Notes: generated by a model not told the origin, from the sequence alone. 64,000 bases of DNA from Anthoceros angustus (GCA_010909165.1 MU008163.1:1922001-1986000), one strand, 5' to 3'. Counted from the stretch's first letter, positions 22,579 through 37,698 are shown. Made by a program: numbers and translations.

Positions 22579-23363
22579 GAACTAGGTTCCTGGAGCATAC
22601 CAGAATAGTGCCTGTACATGTCAGCTACTGGAAGGTGGCTGTCTGGACCTGCTGGTCAGTGGTTTCCTCCTCATTGCCTCCACAGCGTCAAGACATTAGA
22701 AGCTGGATCAGCGAAGGTGGCAGAAGAAGCTCAAGGTAGAACCGCCAGAAAGCACACACAGTAGTCCGAGTCTAGGAATGCGTGTCAGCTCGGAGCCTGG
22801 CATTACCAGCTCTTCCGACACGGACACCCCCTAACAGTCAAGACGACGAGGCCACATTCCATGAAATGAACACCTGATCCTATTCCCAACTGGCTATCCT
22901 CCCTGCTGTAGCATGGGTTGGTTCTCGTCGGAAGGTGTAGGGAGTCTTTACGCGGTTCCTTCGGCCGGCCCGGAACACACCGAAGGCCAACGGGCAGCAA
23001 CTCCGGGAAATGGATCCCCCAATCATCAGTTCAATCCCAAAGTTGCACATATTGTAAAGGGCTTTGGATTGAGCTCGTAACACGCGATGAGAACCGAAGC
23101 CATTTGCAACCTGTCAAGCGAATCACACATCCGCAGCATGTGCTTGGGCAGGCATGTGGGTTCCTGCAGCCGCGTTCAGCACTGGCTCTTAGCAGAGGGC
23201 ATGGATCGGACATATTCAGCTCGGGATGTAGGCTTCTCATGCTACATAGATGGAAGAGTTCAGCTTCCAAGGTTTTCAGCGAGGTGGTTTCACTCGACGT
23301 CTTTGTCTGGCCGCATGCTGCTAGCAAGGACGGTTTGGAATTCCAGAACAGATAAATGCCTTG
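22579..23363. other. Upstream of the PPR gene, edge of array
   Basis: Promoter and 5' UTR of the PPR gene should lie in the first few hundred bases. From about 23315 the sequence matches the inverted copy at 17.7 kb, so homology to that older copy begins some 50 bp before the first array junction motif. Frames at 22918-23355 and 23031-23438 (opposite strands) are not recognised. Confidence 0.4.
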
Positions 23364-26310
23364 CCATGGGGGTGTCCAGCTCAACCTCTGCATTGCCAAC
23401 TTCCAGCGCTTGGTCAGGAGGTTGTCCATGGAGGACAAACCTAGTCTCCGATGGCAGCGAGATCATGAACTGTTTGTATGGAGATGGGCATCTGAAGAGG
23501 GCTCTGCGGCCTCGGTTGAGACCTGAGTGCCCAGGCAGCTAGATAGGGACATATCCAGGCATGGGTTGGAGTGCGATAGGAGGACATGGGCAATTGTATG
23601 GCTGCAATTTTGGCTCCATAAGGAGCTTCAGAGTGTTTCGACATTTTGGAACAACGCAGTGCTTCCGAAGCAGACATCTCAGGGTTTACTGCAAATGGTC
23701 GAGGTGGAGAGGCTTTGAATACGCCCTTGCGGATGACACAAAAGGGTCGCGAATGGAACAAGCCCATACTTAATAGCATATCGAACGCTACTGAGAAATC
23801 ACTGAGAAGCCACTGTTATCTCCACTGAGAAATCTACGATGGGGTCATGCACCTCACGGGCCCGTACCGGCAGGTAGTTGTATCTTCTTATCGTTAGCCT
23901 CCGTAACTACCTAACCACTCACTAGAATGCTTGATTAAGCAAACCTGAGTGAATGATCCCAAACTTAAAGTATGTGTGCATGAGTGAATTGATGCAAGAG
24001 TAGTATAACTTGTCAAAAGTTCCATCATATAGTAATTCCACATGGTACACCATAGTGTAAGTGAGATTTTGATATTTAATTTATAATATTTATTATATAT
24101 CTGATTTCATATATATAAAGATTAAAAGATGAAATTAATAAGTAATTACTTTGTAGCTAGTCTTGTCCATTGATTATCATGGAACTAAGTGTGATATCGA
24201 GATTGAGCAATATCATATCGAAACATAGAAACATTTTAGCCTATATATGTACCACCGTGATTGCAAATAAGATACTTTTCTTTGTGTTGAAGTACTAGTT
24301 TGTGAAAGATGGCTACCACTAGCCTATTTGTTTTGTTGTTGCTATGTAGCATCTCTAGCATGGCTATAAGATGAGCCCGATCCAATTTTCACTCCCCATT
24401 GGCCAAATTCGTTGAAACCTACTTTCCATGGATTCCCTCCTTTTCCTAAAGTAGTACCCGATGGACCATCCCCACCCCATCTCCCTCTCCCTCTCCCCAT
24501 GTGTCACCAAATGATGTTACGATGTATCCTCCGTGTGATCGCCAAATTTTCCTCCTTTTCCTAAAGTAAGTAGTGCAGATGGACCATCCCCACCTCCCTC
24601 TCCCTCTCCCCATGTGTCACCAAATGATGTTCGATGTATCCTCCGTGTGATCGCCAACTTTTCCTCCTTTTCCTAAAGTAGAATGGACCACCCCACCCCA
24701 CATCTCCCTCTCCTCTTCCCACGTGTCACCAAATGATGTTCTCATGTATCCTCCGAGCCGTGATCGCCAACTTTTCCTCCTTTTCCTAAAGTAGTGCCCG
24801 ATGGACCACCCCACCCCATCTCCCTCTCCTCCTCCCACGTGTCACCAAATGATGTTCTCATGTATCCTCCAGCCGTGATCGCCAACTTTTCCTCCTTTTC
24901 CTAAAGTAGTACCGATGGACCATCCTCATCTCCTTCGCCTCTCCTCTCCCATGTGTCACCGAATGATGTTCCCATGTATCCTTCGGATCCGACGCCAAAG
25001 TTTTCCTCCTTTTCCCCAACGAGTACACTATGGACCATCCTCCTCGCCTCCAGACTCAACATTTTGGAAGATGTCAATGTTAATCATCTTCGTGCAAATA
25101 CGAACGATTTGTCTTTGAACTAAGGTATGCTTATGGGTAGGAGATATAAATTTGCGTGTCCATAGTAATTTAGATGTATTTCTTTGCTCATTTTCATAAT
25201 TTGCACTTGCTTATAACATTTGATTGTTGTAACAATTGTAGTTAGCCATGACCTCACCAAGCGTGGCATCCACAAAGCTAGGAGCAAACTCAAGGAGGTG
25301 CCTTTTGCAAAAGATTATGTCCTCTCGGTAGCAAATAGTGCATTTTGATAGAGCCTCGAGGTATAAGAGCTTGTGAGCAAATTTTGGTCAAGATAGGTAT
25401 TTATTCTACGCCTTTTGCTCAACATAGACTTTGCACTTTAAAGATATATGTATGAGCTCTTGAAAATGAAGAGAGGTTCATAGAGTTTTGAGATGGATCA
25501 TTCTTGTACTTGAGGTGGAAAATATTCTCTTATTATTATCAATGAGAAAGCACCAAAATTGAGTTTCGATTGGTATTTTTTCATTGACATTTTACTACCT
25601 ACTCCCCAATTGTTACAACGAAAAGCCAAAAGAAATCCATAATGCTTGCATGCTATGAATACGGCCGCAAATACTCTGGACCCATTGCTTGCACTGATGT
25701 TGCTAGTAGTCAACCTCATATGTTTGCCAATGAGGAGACATTAGTTATTCGATTACAATTAAGTCTGCATTTTATATTCCTATATTGTTCGAGAAGTGTC
25801 ATGTTCGTGTTCATGTTGGTGGCCATGAATAGCTAGTTGCCTATGGCATGAGGTAGTTAATTTAGTGTTGCCAACTAGAATTGAACCGCTAGTGGACAAA
25901 GTTTTAGGCTAGGGTTCGTGAAGACCCAATTGCTAGAAGTTATCGAATCGAGCATTGAAGCTACATTTCGCCTTGAATGCAAGACACCATATGCCCGGAC
26001 ATGCTCGCAAATGGCCAAAAGAAATTGAAGAATGAAGCTATGAAATGCAAAAGACTTGAACCTTCTACTCACCATAACGTTACTATAATCATAGTATCCG
26101 TTATCTTGTCTGCTTGTGTCTTCACAACGCATGGACAATTTTGGTAAACAATTAACACGCCTTCATCTACCACCAATCCCACCAAGGCCTATCAACTATG
26201 CATGGACACCATGGTCCACACTTATTTGGATCACCAAGTTGCTTGATCTCATCTGGTGCTACAAGTGCGCCTCGCTTCTTCACTTGACATCGTGTCTCGC
26301 AGTGCCACCC
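23364..26310 (+). repeat. Array unit 1
   Basis: Five minisatellite copies at about 24420-25030. The PPR-like fragment (23561-23789) is the best preserved in the array. A truncated copy of the small minus-strand gene's 3' end lies at about 25915-26310. Confidence 0.9.
23561..23789 (+). pseudogene. PPR fragment with a frameshift
   Basis: One frame reads IGGHGQLYGCNFGSIRSFRV then F, like VGN.L..MYGKCGSI.SAR.VF of an L motif. After a one-base shift it continues DILEQRSASEADISGFTANG and RGGEALNTPLRMTQKGREWN, then KPILNSISNA, like VFD.M..R...SW.AMISGYA.NG.GEEAL.LF..M...G..PN...F.SILNA. About two PPR motifs remain, too short and shifted to work. Similar fragments lie near the start of each later unit (for example about 26491-26720) with extra gaps. 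Confidence 0.55.
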
Positions 26311-29114
26311 CATGGGGTGTCCACTCTACTCCTACATTGCCAACTTCGGCTGGTTAGGAGGTTGTCCGTGGAGGACAAACCTAGTCTCCGGCGGCGAGAT
26401 CATGAACTGCTTGTATGGAGATGGGCATCAAGAGGGCTCTGCCCTGCTGAGACACAGTGCCTGTGCAGCTAGATAGGGACATATCCGCATGGGTTGGAGT
26501 GCGATAGAGGACATGGGCAATTGTATGGCTGCAATTTTGGCTCCATAAGGAGCTCAGAGTGTTTACATTTTGGAACAACGCAGTGCTTCCTCTTGGGAAG
26601 CGTATATCTCGTGGTTTATCGCAAATGGTCGAGGTGGAGAGGCTTTGAATACGCCCTTGCGGATGACACAAAGGGTCGCGAATGGAACAAGCCCATACTT
26701 AATAGCATATCGAACGCCACTCGAGAAATCACCGAGAAGCCACCGTTGATCTCCACCGAGAAATCTACGATGGGGTCATGCACCTCACGGGTCTGTACTG
26801 CGTGTAGTTGTATCTTCTTATCGTTAGCCTCCAGAACCACCTAACCACTCACTAGAATGCTTGATTAAGCAAACCTCGAGTGAATGATCCCAAACTTAAA
26901 GTATATAAAATGAGTGAATTGATGCAAGAGTAGTACAACTTGTCAAAAGTTCCATCATATAGTAATTCCACATGGTACACCATAGTGTAAGTGAGATTTT
27001 GATATTTAATTTATAATATTTATTATATATCTGATTTCATATATATAAAGATTAAAAGATGAAATTAATAAGTAATTACTTTGTAGCTAGTCTTGTCCAT
27101 TGATTATCATGGAACTAAGTGTGATATCGAGATTGAGCAATATCATCGAAACATAGAAACATTTTAGCCTATATATGTACACTCGTGATTGCAAATAAGA
27201 TACTTTTCTTTGTGTTGAAGTACTAGTTTGTGAAAGATGGCTACCACTAGCCTATTTGTTTTGTTGTTGCTATGTAGCAAAGATCTCTAGCATGGCTATA
27301 AGACGAGTCGATCCAATTTTCACTCCCCCATTGGCCAAATCTGAAACCTACTTCTCCATGGATTCCTCCTTTTCCTAAAGTAGTACCCGATGGACCATCC
27401 CCACCTCCTCTCCTCTCCCATGTGTCACCAAATGATGTTCGATGTATCCTCATGTGATCGCCAACTTTTCCTCCTTTTCCTAAAGTAAAATTCATGGACC
27501 ACCCCACCCCACATCTCCTCTCCTCTTCCCACGTGTCACCAAATGATGTTCCCATGTATCCTCCGAGCCGTGATCGCCAACTTTTCCTCCTTTTCCTAAA
27601 GTAGTGCCCATGGACCACCCCACCCCCATCTCCTCTCCCTCCTCCCACGTGTCACCAAATGATGTTCTCATGTATCCTCCGAGCCGTGATCGCCAACTTT
27701 TCCTCCTTTTCCTAAAGTAGTACCCGATGGACCATCCTCATCTCCTTCGCCTCTCCCTCTCCCCATGTGTCACCGAATGATGTTCCCATGTATCCTTCGG
27801 ATCCGATCGCCAAAGTTTTCCTCCTTTTCCCCAACGTAGTACACTATGGACCATCCTCCTCTCGCCTCGCCACTCAACATTTGCGGAAGATGTCAATGTT
27901 AATCATCTTCGTAAATACGAACGATTTGTCTTTGAACTAAGGTATGCTTGCGGTAGGAGATATAAATTTATGTGTCCATAGTAATTTAGATGTATTTCTT
28001 TGCTCATTTTCATAATTTGCACTTGCTTATAACATTTGATTGTTGTAACAATTGTAGTTAGCTTGCGACCTCACCAAGCGTGGCATCCACAAACAGGCTA
28101 GGAGCAAACTCAAGGAGGTGCCTTTTGCAAAAGATTATGTCCTCTCAGTAGCAAATAGTGCATTTTGATAAAGCCTCGGAGGTATAAGAGCTTGTGAGCA
28201 GCTTGGTCAGCATAGGTATTTATTCTACGTCTTTTGCTCAACATAGACTTTGCACTTTAAAGATATATGTATGAGCTCTTGAAAATGAAGAGAGGTTCAT
28301 AGAGTTTTGAGATGGATCATTCTTGTACTTGAGGTGGAAAATATTCTCTTATTATTATCAATGAGAAAGCACCAAAATTGAGTTTCGATTGGTATTTTTT
28401 CATTGACATTTTACTACCTACTCCCCAATTGTTACAACGAAAAGCCAAAAGAAATCCATAATGCTTGCATGCTATGAATACGGCCGCAAATACTATCGAC
28501 CCATTGCACCTGATGTTGCTAGTAGTCAACCTCATATGTTTGCCACGAGGAGACATTAGTTATTCGATTACAATTAAGTCTCGATTTTATATTCCTATAT
28601 TGTTCGAAGTGTCATGTTCGTGGTTCATGTTGGTGGCCATGAATAGCTAGTTGCCTATGGCATGAGGTAGTTAATTTAGTGTTGCCAACTAGAATTGAAC
28701 CGCTAGTGGACAAAGTTTTAGGCTAGGTCTGAAGACCAATTGCTAGAAGTTATCGAATCGAGCATTGAAGCTACATTTCGCCTTGAATGCAGCACCCATA
28801 TGCCCGGACATGCTCGCAAATGGCCAAAGAAATTGAAGAATGAAGCTATGAAATGTGCAACTGTGACTTGAACCTTCTACTCACCATAACGTTACTATAA
28901 TCATAGTATCGAGTTATCTTGTTCAGTCTCTCAATGCGTATGGACAATTTGCAAACAATTAACACGCCTTCATCTACCACCAATCCTACCAATGCCATAT
29001 CAACTATGCATGGACACCATGGTCCACACTTATTTGGATCACCAAGTTGCTTGATCTCATCTGGGTGCTACAAGTGCGCCTCGCTTTCTTCACTTGACAT
29101 CGTCTCCGCAGCCA
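26311..29114 (+). repeat. Array unit 2
   Basis: Four minisatellite copies at about 27365-27845. Truncated small-gene 3' end at about 28729-29114. Many 2-5 base gaps relative to unit 1. Confidence 0.9.
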
Positions 29115-31890
29115 CCATGGGGGTGTCCACTCTACTCCTACATTGCCAACTTCCGGCTTGGTTAGAGGTTGTCCGTGGAGGACAAACCGGTCTCCGGCGC
29201 CGAGATCATGAACTGCTTGTATGGAGATGGGCATCTCAAGAGGTATGCGCTTGCTGAGACCTGAGCCTGTGCAGCTAGATAGGGACATATCCGTGCATGG
29301 GTTGGAGTGCGATAGGAGGACATGGGCAATTGTATGGCTGCAATTTTGGCTCCATAAGGAGCTTGAGTGTTTCGACATTTTGAACAACGAGCGTTTCCTC
29401 AAGGGGCGTATCTGTGGTTTACCGCAAATGGTCGAGGTGGAGAGGCTTTGAATACGCAGCATAGCGGATGGTCGCGAATGGAACAAGCCCATACTTAATA
29501 GCATATAACGCCATCGAGAAATCACCGAGAAGCCACTGCTGATCTCCACCGAGAAATCACATGGGTCATGCACCTCACGGGCCCGCATCGTGTAGTTATC
29601 TTTCATCGCTAGCCTGAATCACCTAACCACTCACTAGAATGCTTGATTAAGCAAACTGAGTGAATGATCCCAAACTTAAAGTATGTGTGCATGAGTGAAT
29701 TGATGCAAGAGTAGTACAACTTGTCAAAAGTTCCATCATATAGTAATTCCACATGGTACAATTATAGTGTAAGTGAGATTTTGATATTTAATTTATAATA
29801 TTTATTATATATCTGATTTCATATATAAAGATTAAAAAGATGAAATTAATAAGTAATTACTTTGTAGCTAGTCTTGTCCATTGATTATCATGGAACTAAG
29901 TGTGATATCGAGATTGAGCAATATCATATCGAAACATAGAAACATTTTAGCCTATATATGTACTACCGTGATTGCAAATAAGATACTTTTCTTTGTGTTG
30001 AAGTACTAGTTTGTGAAAGATGGCTACCACTAGCCTATTTGTTTTGTTGTTGCTATGTAGCAAAGATCTCTAGCATGGCTATAAGATGAGCCCGTATCCA
30101 ATTTTCACTCCCCCATTGGCCAAATCTGAAACCTACTTTCCATGGATTCCCTCCTTTTCCCCAAAGTAGTACCCGATGGACCATCCTCCCTCTCCCTCCC
30201 CATGTGTCACCAAATGATGTTCGATGTATCCTCCAGGCGTGATCGCCAACTTTTTCCTCCTTTTCCCCAAAGTAGTACCGATGGACCACCCCACCCCACA
30301 TCTCCCTCTCCTCTTCCCACGTGTCACCAAATGATGTTCTCATGTATCCTCCAGCCGTGATCGCCAACTTTTCCTCCTTTTCCTAAAGTAGTACCCGATG
30401 GACCACCCCCACCCCATCTCCCTCTCCTCCTCCCACGTGTCACCAAATGATGTTCTCATGTATCCTCCGAGCCGTGATCGCCAACTTTTTCCTCCTTTTC
30501 CCCAAAGTAGTACCCGATGGACCATCCTCATCTCCTTCGCCTCTCCTCTCCTATGTGTCACCGAATGATGTTCCCATGTATCCTTGGATCCGATCGCCAA
30601 AGTTTTCCTCCTTCCCAACGAGTACACTATGGACCATCCTCCTCGCCTCGCCAGACTCAACATTTGCGGAAGATGTCAATGTTAATCATCTTCGTGCAAA
30701 TACGAACGATTTGTCTTTGAACTAAGGTATGCTTATGGTAGGAGATATAAATTTGCGTGTCCATAGTAATTTAGATGTATTTCTTTGCTCATTTTCATAA
30801 TTTGCACTTGCTTATAACATTTGATTGTTGTAACAATTGTAGTTAGCCATGACCTCACCAAGCGTGGCATCCACAACAGTTAGGAGCAAACTCAAGGAGG
30901 TGCCTTTTGCAAAAGATTATGTCCTCTCAAGAGTAAATAGTGCATTTTGATAGAGCCTGAGGTATAAGAGCTTGTGAGTGCTTGGTCAAGATAGGTATTT
31001 ATTCTACGCCTTTTGCTCAACATAGACTTTGCACTTTAAAGATATATGTATGAGCTCTTGAAAATGAAGAGAGGTTCATAGAGTTTTTGAGATGGATCAT
31101 TCTTGTACTTGAGGTGGAAAATATTCTCTTATTATTATCAATGAGAAAGCACCAAAATTGAGTTTCGATTGGTATTTTTTCATTGACATTTTACTACCTA
31201 CTCCCAATTGTTACAACGAAAAGCCAAAGAAATCCATACGCTTGCATGCTATGAATACGGCCGCAAATACATCGGACCCATTGCTTTTGATGTTGCTAGT
31301 AGTCAACCTCATATGTTTGCCAATGAGAGACATTAGTTATTCGCCACAATTAAGTCTCGCATTTTATATTCCTATATTGTTCGAGAAGTGTCATGTTCGT
31401 CATGTTGGTGGCCATGAATAGCTAGTTGCCTATGGCATGAGGTAGTTAATTTAGTGTTGCCAACTAGAATTGAACCGCTAGTGGACAAAGTTTTAGGCTA
31501 GGGTCTTAAGACTCCAATTGCTAGAAGTTATCGAATCGAGCATTGAAGCTACATTTGCCTTGAATGCAGCACCATATGCGGACATGCTCGCAAATGGCCA
31601 AAGAAATTGAAGAATGAAGCTATGAAATGTGCAACCAGCACTTGAACCTTCTACTCACCATAACGTTACTATAATCATAGTATCCGAGTTATCTTGCTGC
31701 TTGTGTCTTCTGCCAAGCAGGCATGGACAATTTGCAAACAATTAACACGCCTTCATCTACCACCAATCCCACCAACCTATCAACTATGCATGGACACCAT
31801 GGTCCACACTTATTTGGATCACCAAGTTGCTTGATCTCATCCGGTGCTACAAGTGCACTCGCTTCTTCACTTGACATCGTCTCCTGCAGC
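29115..31890 (+). repeat. Array unit 3
   Basis: Four minisatellite copies at about 30150-30620; shortest complete unit. Truncated small-gene 3' end at about 31502-31890. Confidence 0.9.
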
Positions 31891-34800
31891 CATATGGGGT
31901 GTCCACTCTACTCCTACATTGCCAACTTCCGGCTGGTTAGGAGGTTGTCCGTGGAGGACAAACCTAGTCTCCGGCGGCACAGATCATGAACTGTTGTATG
32001 GAGATGGGCATCAAGAGGGCTCTGGGCCTCGGTTGAGACCCGAGTGCCTGTGCGCTAGATAGGGACATATCCGGGCATGGGTTGGAGTGCGATAGGAGGA
32101 CATGGGCAATTGTATGGTTGCAATTTTGGCTCCATAAGGAGCTTGAGTGTTTCGACATTTTGGAACAACGCAGTGCTTCCTCTTGGGAAGCGTACATCTC
32201 GTGGTTTCTTTGCAAATGGTCGAGGTGGAGAGGCTTTGAATACGCCTGCGGATGACACAAAGGGTCGCGAATGGAACAAGCCCATACTTAATAGCATATC
32301 GAACGCCATCGAGAAATCACCGAAGCCAATTTGTTGATCTCCATCGAGAAATCTACGATGGGGTCATGCACCTCACGGGCCCGCACCGGTGTAGTTGTAT
32401 CTTCTTATCGTTAGCCTCGAACTACCTAACCACTCACTAGAATGCTTGATTAAGCAAACCCGAGTGAATGATCCCAAACTTAAAGTATGTGTGCATGGTG
32501 AATTGATGCAAGTAGTACAACTTGTCAAAAGTTCCATCATATAGTAATTCCACATGGTACACCATAGTGTAAGTGAGATTTTGATATTTAATTTATAATA
32601 TTTATTATATATCTGATTTCATATATATAAAGATTAAAAGATGAAATTAATAAGTAATTACTTTGTAGCTAGTCTTGTCCATTGATTATCATGGAACTAA
32701 GTGTGATATCGAGATTGAGCAATATCATATCGAAACACGAAACATTTTAGCCTATATATGTACACCAACGTGATTGCAACAAGATACTTTTCTTTGTGTT
32801 GAAGTACTAGTTTGTGAAGATGGCTACCACTAGCCTATTTGTTTTGTTGTTGCTATGTAGCAGATCTCTAGCATGGCTATAAGATGAGTATCCAATTTTC
32901 ACTCCCCCATTGGCCAAATTCTTGAAACCCACTTTCCATGGACCTCCTTTTCCTAAAGTAGTACCCGATGGACCATCCCCACCCCATCTCCCTCCTCTCC
33001 CCATGTGTCACCAAATGATGTTCGATGTATCCTCCAGGCGTGATCGCCAAATTTTTCCTCCTTTTCCTAAAGTAGGCAGGATGGACCATCCCCACCCCTC
33101 TCCTCTCCCCATGTGTCACCAAATGATGTTCCGATGTATCCTCCAGTATGTGATCGCCAACTTTTCCTCCTTTTCCTAAAGTAAAATTCCGATGGACCAC
33201 CCCACCCCACCTCTCCTCTTCCACGTGTCACCAAATGATGTTCTCATGTATCCTCCGAGCCGTGATCGCCAACTTTTCCTCCTTTTCCTAAAGTAGTGCC
33301 CGATGGACCACCCCACCCCATCTCCCTCTCCCTCCTCCCACGTGTCACCAAATGATGTTCTCATGTATCCTCCGAGCCGTGATCGCCAACTTTTCCTCCT
33401 TTTCCTAAAGTAGTACCCGATGGACCATCCTCATCTCCTTCGCCTCTCCCTCTCCCCATGTGTCACCGAATGATGTTCCCATGTATCCTTCTGGATCCGA
33501 CCGCCAAAGTTTTCCTCCTTTTCCCCAACGTAGTACACTATGGACCATCCTCGCTCTCGCCACTCAACATTTGCGGAAGATGTCAATGTTAATCATCTTC
33601 GCAAAAAACCATTTGTCTTTGAACTAAGGTATGCTCATGGTAGGAGATATAAATTATGTCCATAGTAATTTAGATGTATTTCTTGCTCATTTTCATAATT
33701 TGCACTTGCTTATAACATTTGATTGTTGTAACAATTGTAGTTAGCTTCACCTCACCAAGCGTGGCATCCACAAATGTGCTAGGAGCAAACTCAAGGAGGT
33801 GCCTTTTGCAAAGATTATGTCCTCTCGTGAGCAAATAGTGCATTTTGATAAAGCCCTGGAGGTATAAGAGCTTGTGAGCAGCTTGGTCAAGATAGGTATT
33901 TATTCTACGCCTTTTGCTCAACATAGACTTTGCACTTTAAAGATATATGTATGAGCTCTTGAAAATGAAGAGAGGTTCATAGAGTTTTGAGATGGATCAT
34001 TCTTGTACTTGAGGTGAAAATATTCTCTTATTATTATCAATGAGAAAGCACCAAAATTGAGTTTCGATTGGTATTTTTTCATTGACATTTTACTACCTAC
34101 TCCCCAATTGTTACAACGAAAAGCCAAAAGAAATCCATAATGCTTGCATGCTATGAATACGCTTAAATACCATCGACCCATTGCTTGCACCGATGTTGCT
34201 AGTAGTCAACCTCATATGTTTGCCAATGAGAGACATTAGTTATTCGGGCCATAATTAAGTCTCATTTTATATTCCCTATATTGTTCTGAGAAGTGTCATG
34301 TTCGTGTCTATGTTGGTGGCCATGAATAGCTAGTTGCCTATGGCATGAGGTAGTTAATTTAGTGTTGCCAACTAGAATTGAACCACTAGTGGACAAAGTT
34401 TTAGGCTAGGGTCAGAAGACTCAATTGCTAGAAGTTATCGAATCGAGTATTGAAGCTACATTTCGCCTTGAATGCGCACCATATGCCCGGACATGCTCGC
34501 AAATGGCCAAAGAAATTGAAGAATGAAGCTATGAAATGTGCAACCAAAGACTTGAACCTTCTACTCACCATAACGTTACTATAATCATAGTATCGAGTTA
34601 TCTTGCACAGTGTCTTCACAATGCATGGACAATTTGCAAACAATTAACACGCCTTCATCTACCACCAATCCCCAAGCAGCCTATCAACTATGCATGGACA
34701 CCATGGTCCACACTTATTTGGATCACCAAGTTGCTTGATCTCATCCTGGTGCCAAGTGCACCTCGCTTTCTTCACTTGACATCGTCTCCGCAGGCCACCC
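31891..34800 (+). repeat. Array unit 4
   Basis: Five minisatellite copies at about 32945-33540. Truncated small-gene 3' end at about 34411-34800. Confidence 0.9.
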
Positions 34801-37698
34801 CATGGGGTGTCCACTCTACTCCTACATTGCCAACTTCTCTGGTTAGGAGGTTGTCCGTGGAGGACAAACCTAGTCTCCGATGGCGGCGAGATCATGAACT
34901 GCTTGTATGGAGATGGGCATCAAGAGGGCTCATGCCCTGCTGAGACCTCGAGTGCCTGTGAGATAGGGACATATCTGCATGGGTTGGAGTGCGATAGGAG
35001 GACATGGGCAATTGTATGGCTGCAATTTTGGCTCCATAAGGAGCTTTAGTGTCACATTTTGAACAACGCAGTTTCCTCTTGGGAAGCAGACATCTCGGGG
35101 TTTACGCAAATGGTCGAGGTGGAGAGGCTTTGAATACGCCTGCGGATGACACAAAAGGGTCGCGAATGGAACAAGCCCATACTTAATAGCATATCGAACG
35201 CCACTTGAGAAATCACCGAGAAGCCACTGATCTCCACGAAATTCACGGGGTCATGCACCTCACGGGCTGCATCGCAGGGTTGTATCTTCATCGTTAGCCT
35301 CAGTAACTACCTAACCACTCACTAGAATGCTTGATTAAGCAAACTGAGTGAATGATCCCAAACTTAAAGTATGTGTGCATGAGTGAATTGATGCAAGAGT
35401 AGTACAACTTGTCAAAAGTTCCATCATATAGTAATTCCACATGGTACACCATAGTGTAAGTGAGATTTTGATATTTAATTTATAATATTTATTATATATC
35501 TGATTTCATATATATAAAGATTAAAAGATGAAATTAATAAGTAATTACTTTGTAGCTAGTCTTGTCCATTGATTATCATGGAACTAAGTGTGATATCGAG
35601 ATTGAGCAATATCATATCGAAACATAGAAACATTTTAGCCTATATATGTACACCATCGTGATTGCAAATAAGATACTTTTCTTTGTGTTGAAGTACTAGT
35701 TTGTGAAAGATGGCTACCACTAGCCTATTTGTTTTGTTGTTGCTATGTAGCAAGATCTCTAGCATGGCTATAAGGCAGATCCAATTTTCACTCCCCATTG
35801 GCCAAATTCGCTGAAACCTACTTTCCATGGATTCCTCCTTCCTAAAGTAGCACCGATGGACCATCCCCACCCCATCTCCTCTCCCTCTCCCCATGTGTCA
35901 CCAAATGATGTTCGATGTATCCTCCAGGCGTGATCGCCAAATTTTCCTCCTTTTCCTAAAGTAGTACCCATGGACCATCCCCACCTCCTCCCTCTCCCCA
36001 TGTGTCACCAAATGATGTTCGATGTATCCTCCAGGCGTGATCGCCAACTTTTCCTCCTTTTCCTAAAGTAGTACCCGATGGACCACCCCCACCCACATCT
36101 CCCTCTCCCTCTTCCCACGTGTCACCAAATGATGTTCTCATGTATCCTCCGAGCCGTGATCGCCAACTTTTCCTCCTTTTCCTAAAGTAGTGCCCGATGG
36201 ACCACCCCACCCCATCTCCCTCTCCCTCCTCCCACGTGTCACCAAATGATGTTCTCATGTATCCTCCGAGCCGTGATCGCCAACTTTTCCTCCTTTTCCT
36301 AAAGTAGTACCCGATGGACCATCCTCATCTCCTTCGCCTCTCCCTCTCCCCATGTGTCACCGAATGATGTTCCCATGTATCCTTGGGATCGATCGCCAAA
36401 GTTTTCCTCCTTTTCCCCAACGTAGTACACTATGGACCATCCTCCTCGCCTCGCCAGACTCAACATTTGCGGAAGATGTCAATGTTAATCATCTTCGCAA
36501 ATACGAACGATTTGTCTTTGAACTAAGGTATGCTTGGTAGGAGATATAAATTTAACGTGTCCATAGTAATTTAGATGTATTTCTTTGCTCATTTTCATAA
36601 TTTGCACTTGCTTATAACATTTGATTGTTGTAATATTGTAGTTAGCTTGCGACCTCACCAAGCGTGGCATCCACAAACAAAGTAGGAGCAAACTCAAGGA
36701 GGTGCCTTTTGCAAAAGATTATGTCCTCGTGAAAATAGTGCATTTTGATAGAGCCTCGGAGGTATAAGAGCTTGTGAGCAGCTTGGTCAAGATAGGTATT
36801 TATTCTACGCCTTTTGCTCAACATAGACTTTGCACTTTAAAGATATATGTATGAGCTCTTGAAAATGAAGAGAGGTTCATAGAGTTTTGAGATGGATCAT
36901 TCTTGTACTTGAGGTGGAAAATATTCTCTTATTATTATCAATGAGAAAGCACCAAAATTGAGTTTCGATTGGTATTTTTTCATTGACATTTTACTACCTA
37001 CTCCCCAATTGTTACAACGAAAAGCCAAAAGAAATCCATAATGCTTGCATGCTATGAATCTCGCAAATACTACTGGACCCATTGCTTGCACGATGTTGCT
37101 AGTAGTCAACCTCATATGTTTGCCAATGAGGAGACATTAGTTATTCGGCTTACAATTAAGTCTGCATTTTATATTCCCTATATTGTTCGAGAAGTGTCAT
37201 GTCTGTCTATGTTGGTGGCCATGAATAGCTAGTTGCCTATGGCATGAGGTAGTTAATTTAGTGTTGCCAACTAGAATTGAACCGCTAGTGGACAAAGTTT
37301 TAGGCTAGGGTTCGTGAAGACTCCAATTGCTAGAAGTTATCGAATCGAGCATTGAAGCTACATTTCGTCTTGAATGCGGCACCCATATGCTGGACATGCT
37401 CGCAAATGGCCAAAGAAATTGAAGAATGAAGCTATGAAATGTGCAACCAGCACTTGAACCTTCTACTCACCATAACGTTACTATAATCATAGTATAGTTA
37501 TCTTGCTCGTTGTGTCTTCACACAGTATGGACAATTTGCAAACAATTAACACGCCTTCATCTACCACCAATCCTACCAAGGGCCTATCAACTATGCATGG
37601 ACACCATGGTCCACACTTATTTGGATCACCAAGTTGCTTGATCTCATCCGGGTGCTACAAGTGCGTGCCTCGCTTCACTTGACATCTCCTGGCCAGCC
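34801..37698 (+). repeat. Array unit 5
   Basis: Five minisatellite copies at about 35840-36430. Truncated small-gene 3' end at about 37312-37698; its edge (CCTGGCCAGCCCATGGGGTG) is close to the intact gene. Confidence 0.9.

Noticed and set aside
22183-22608. Plus-strand frame of 141 codons opposite the PPR N terminus
   Set aside because: Shadow of the Arg/Ser-rich transit peptide region of the PPR gene.
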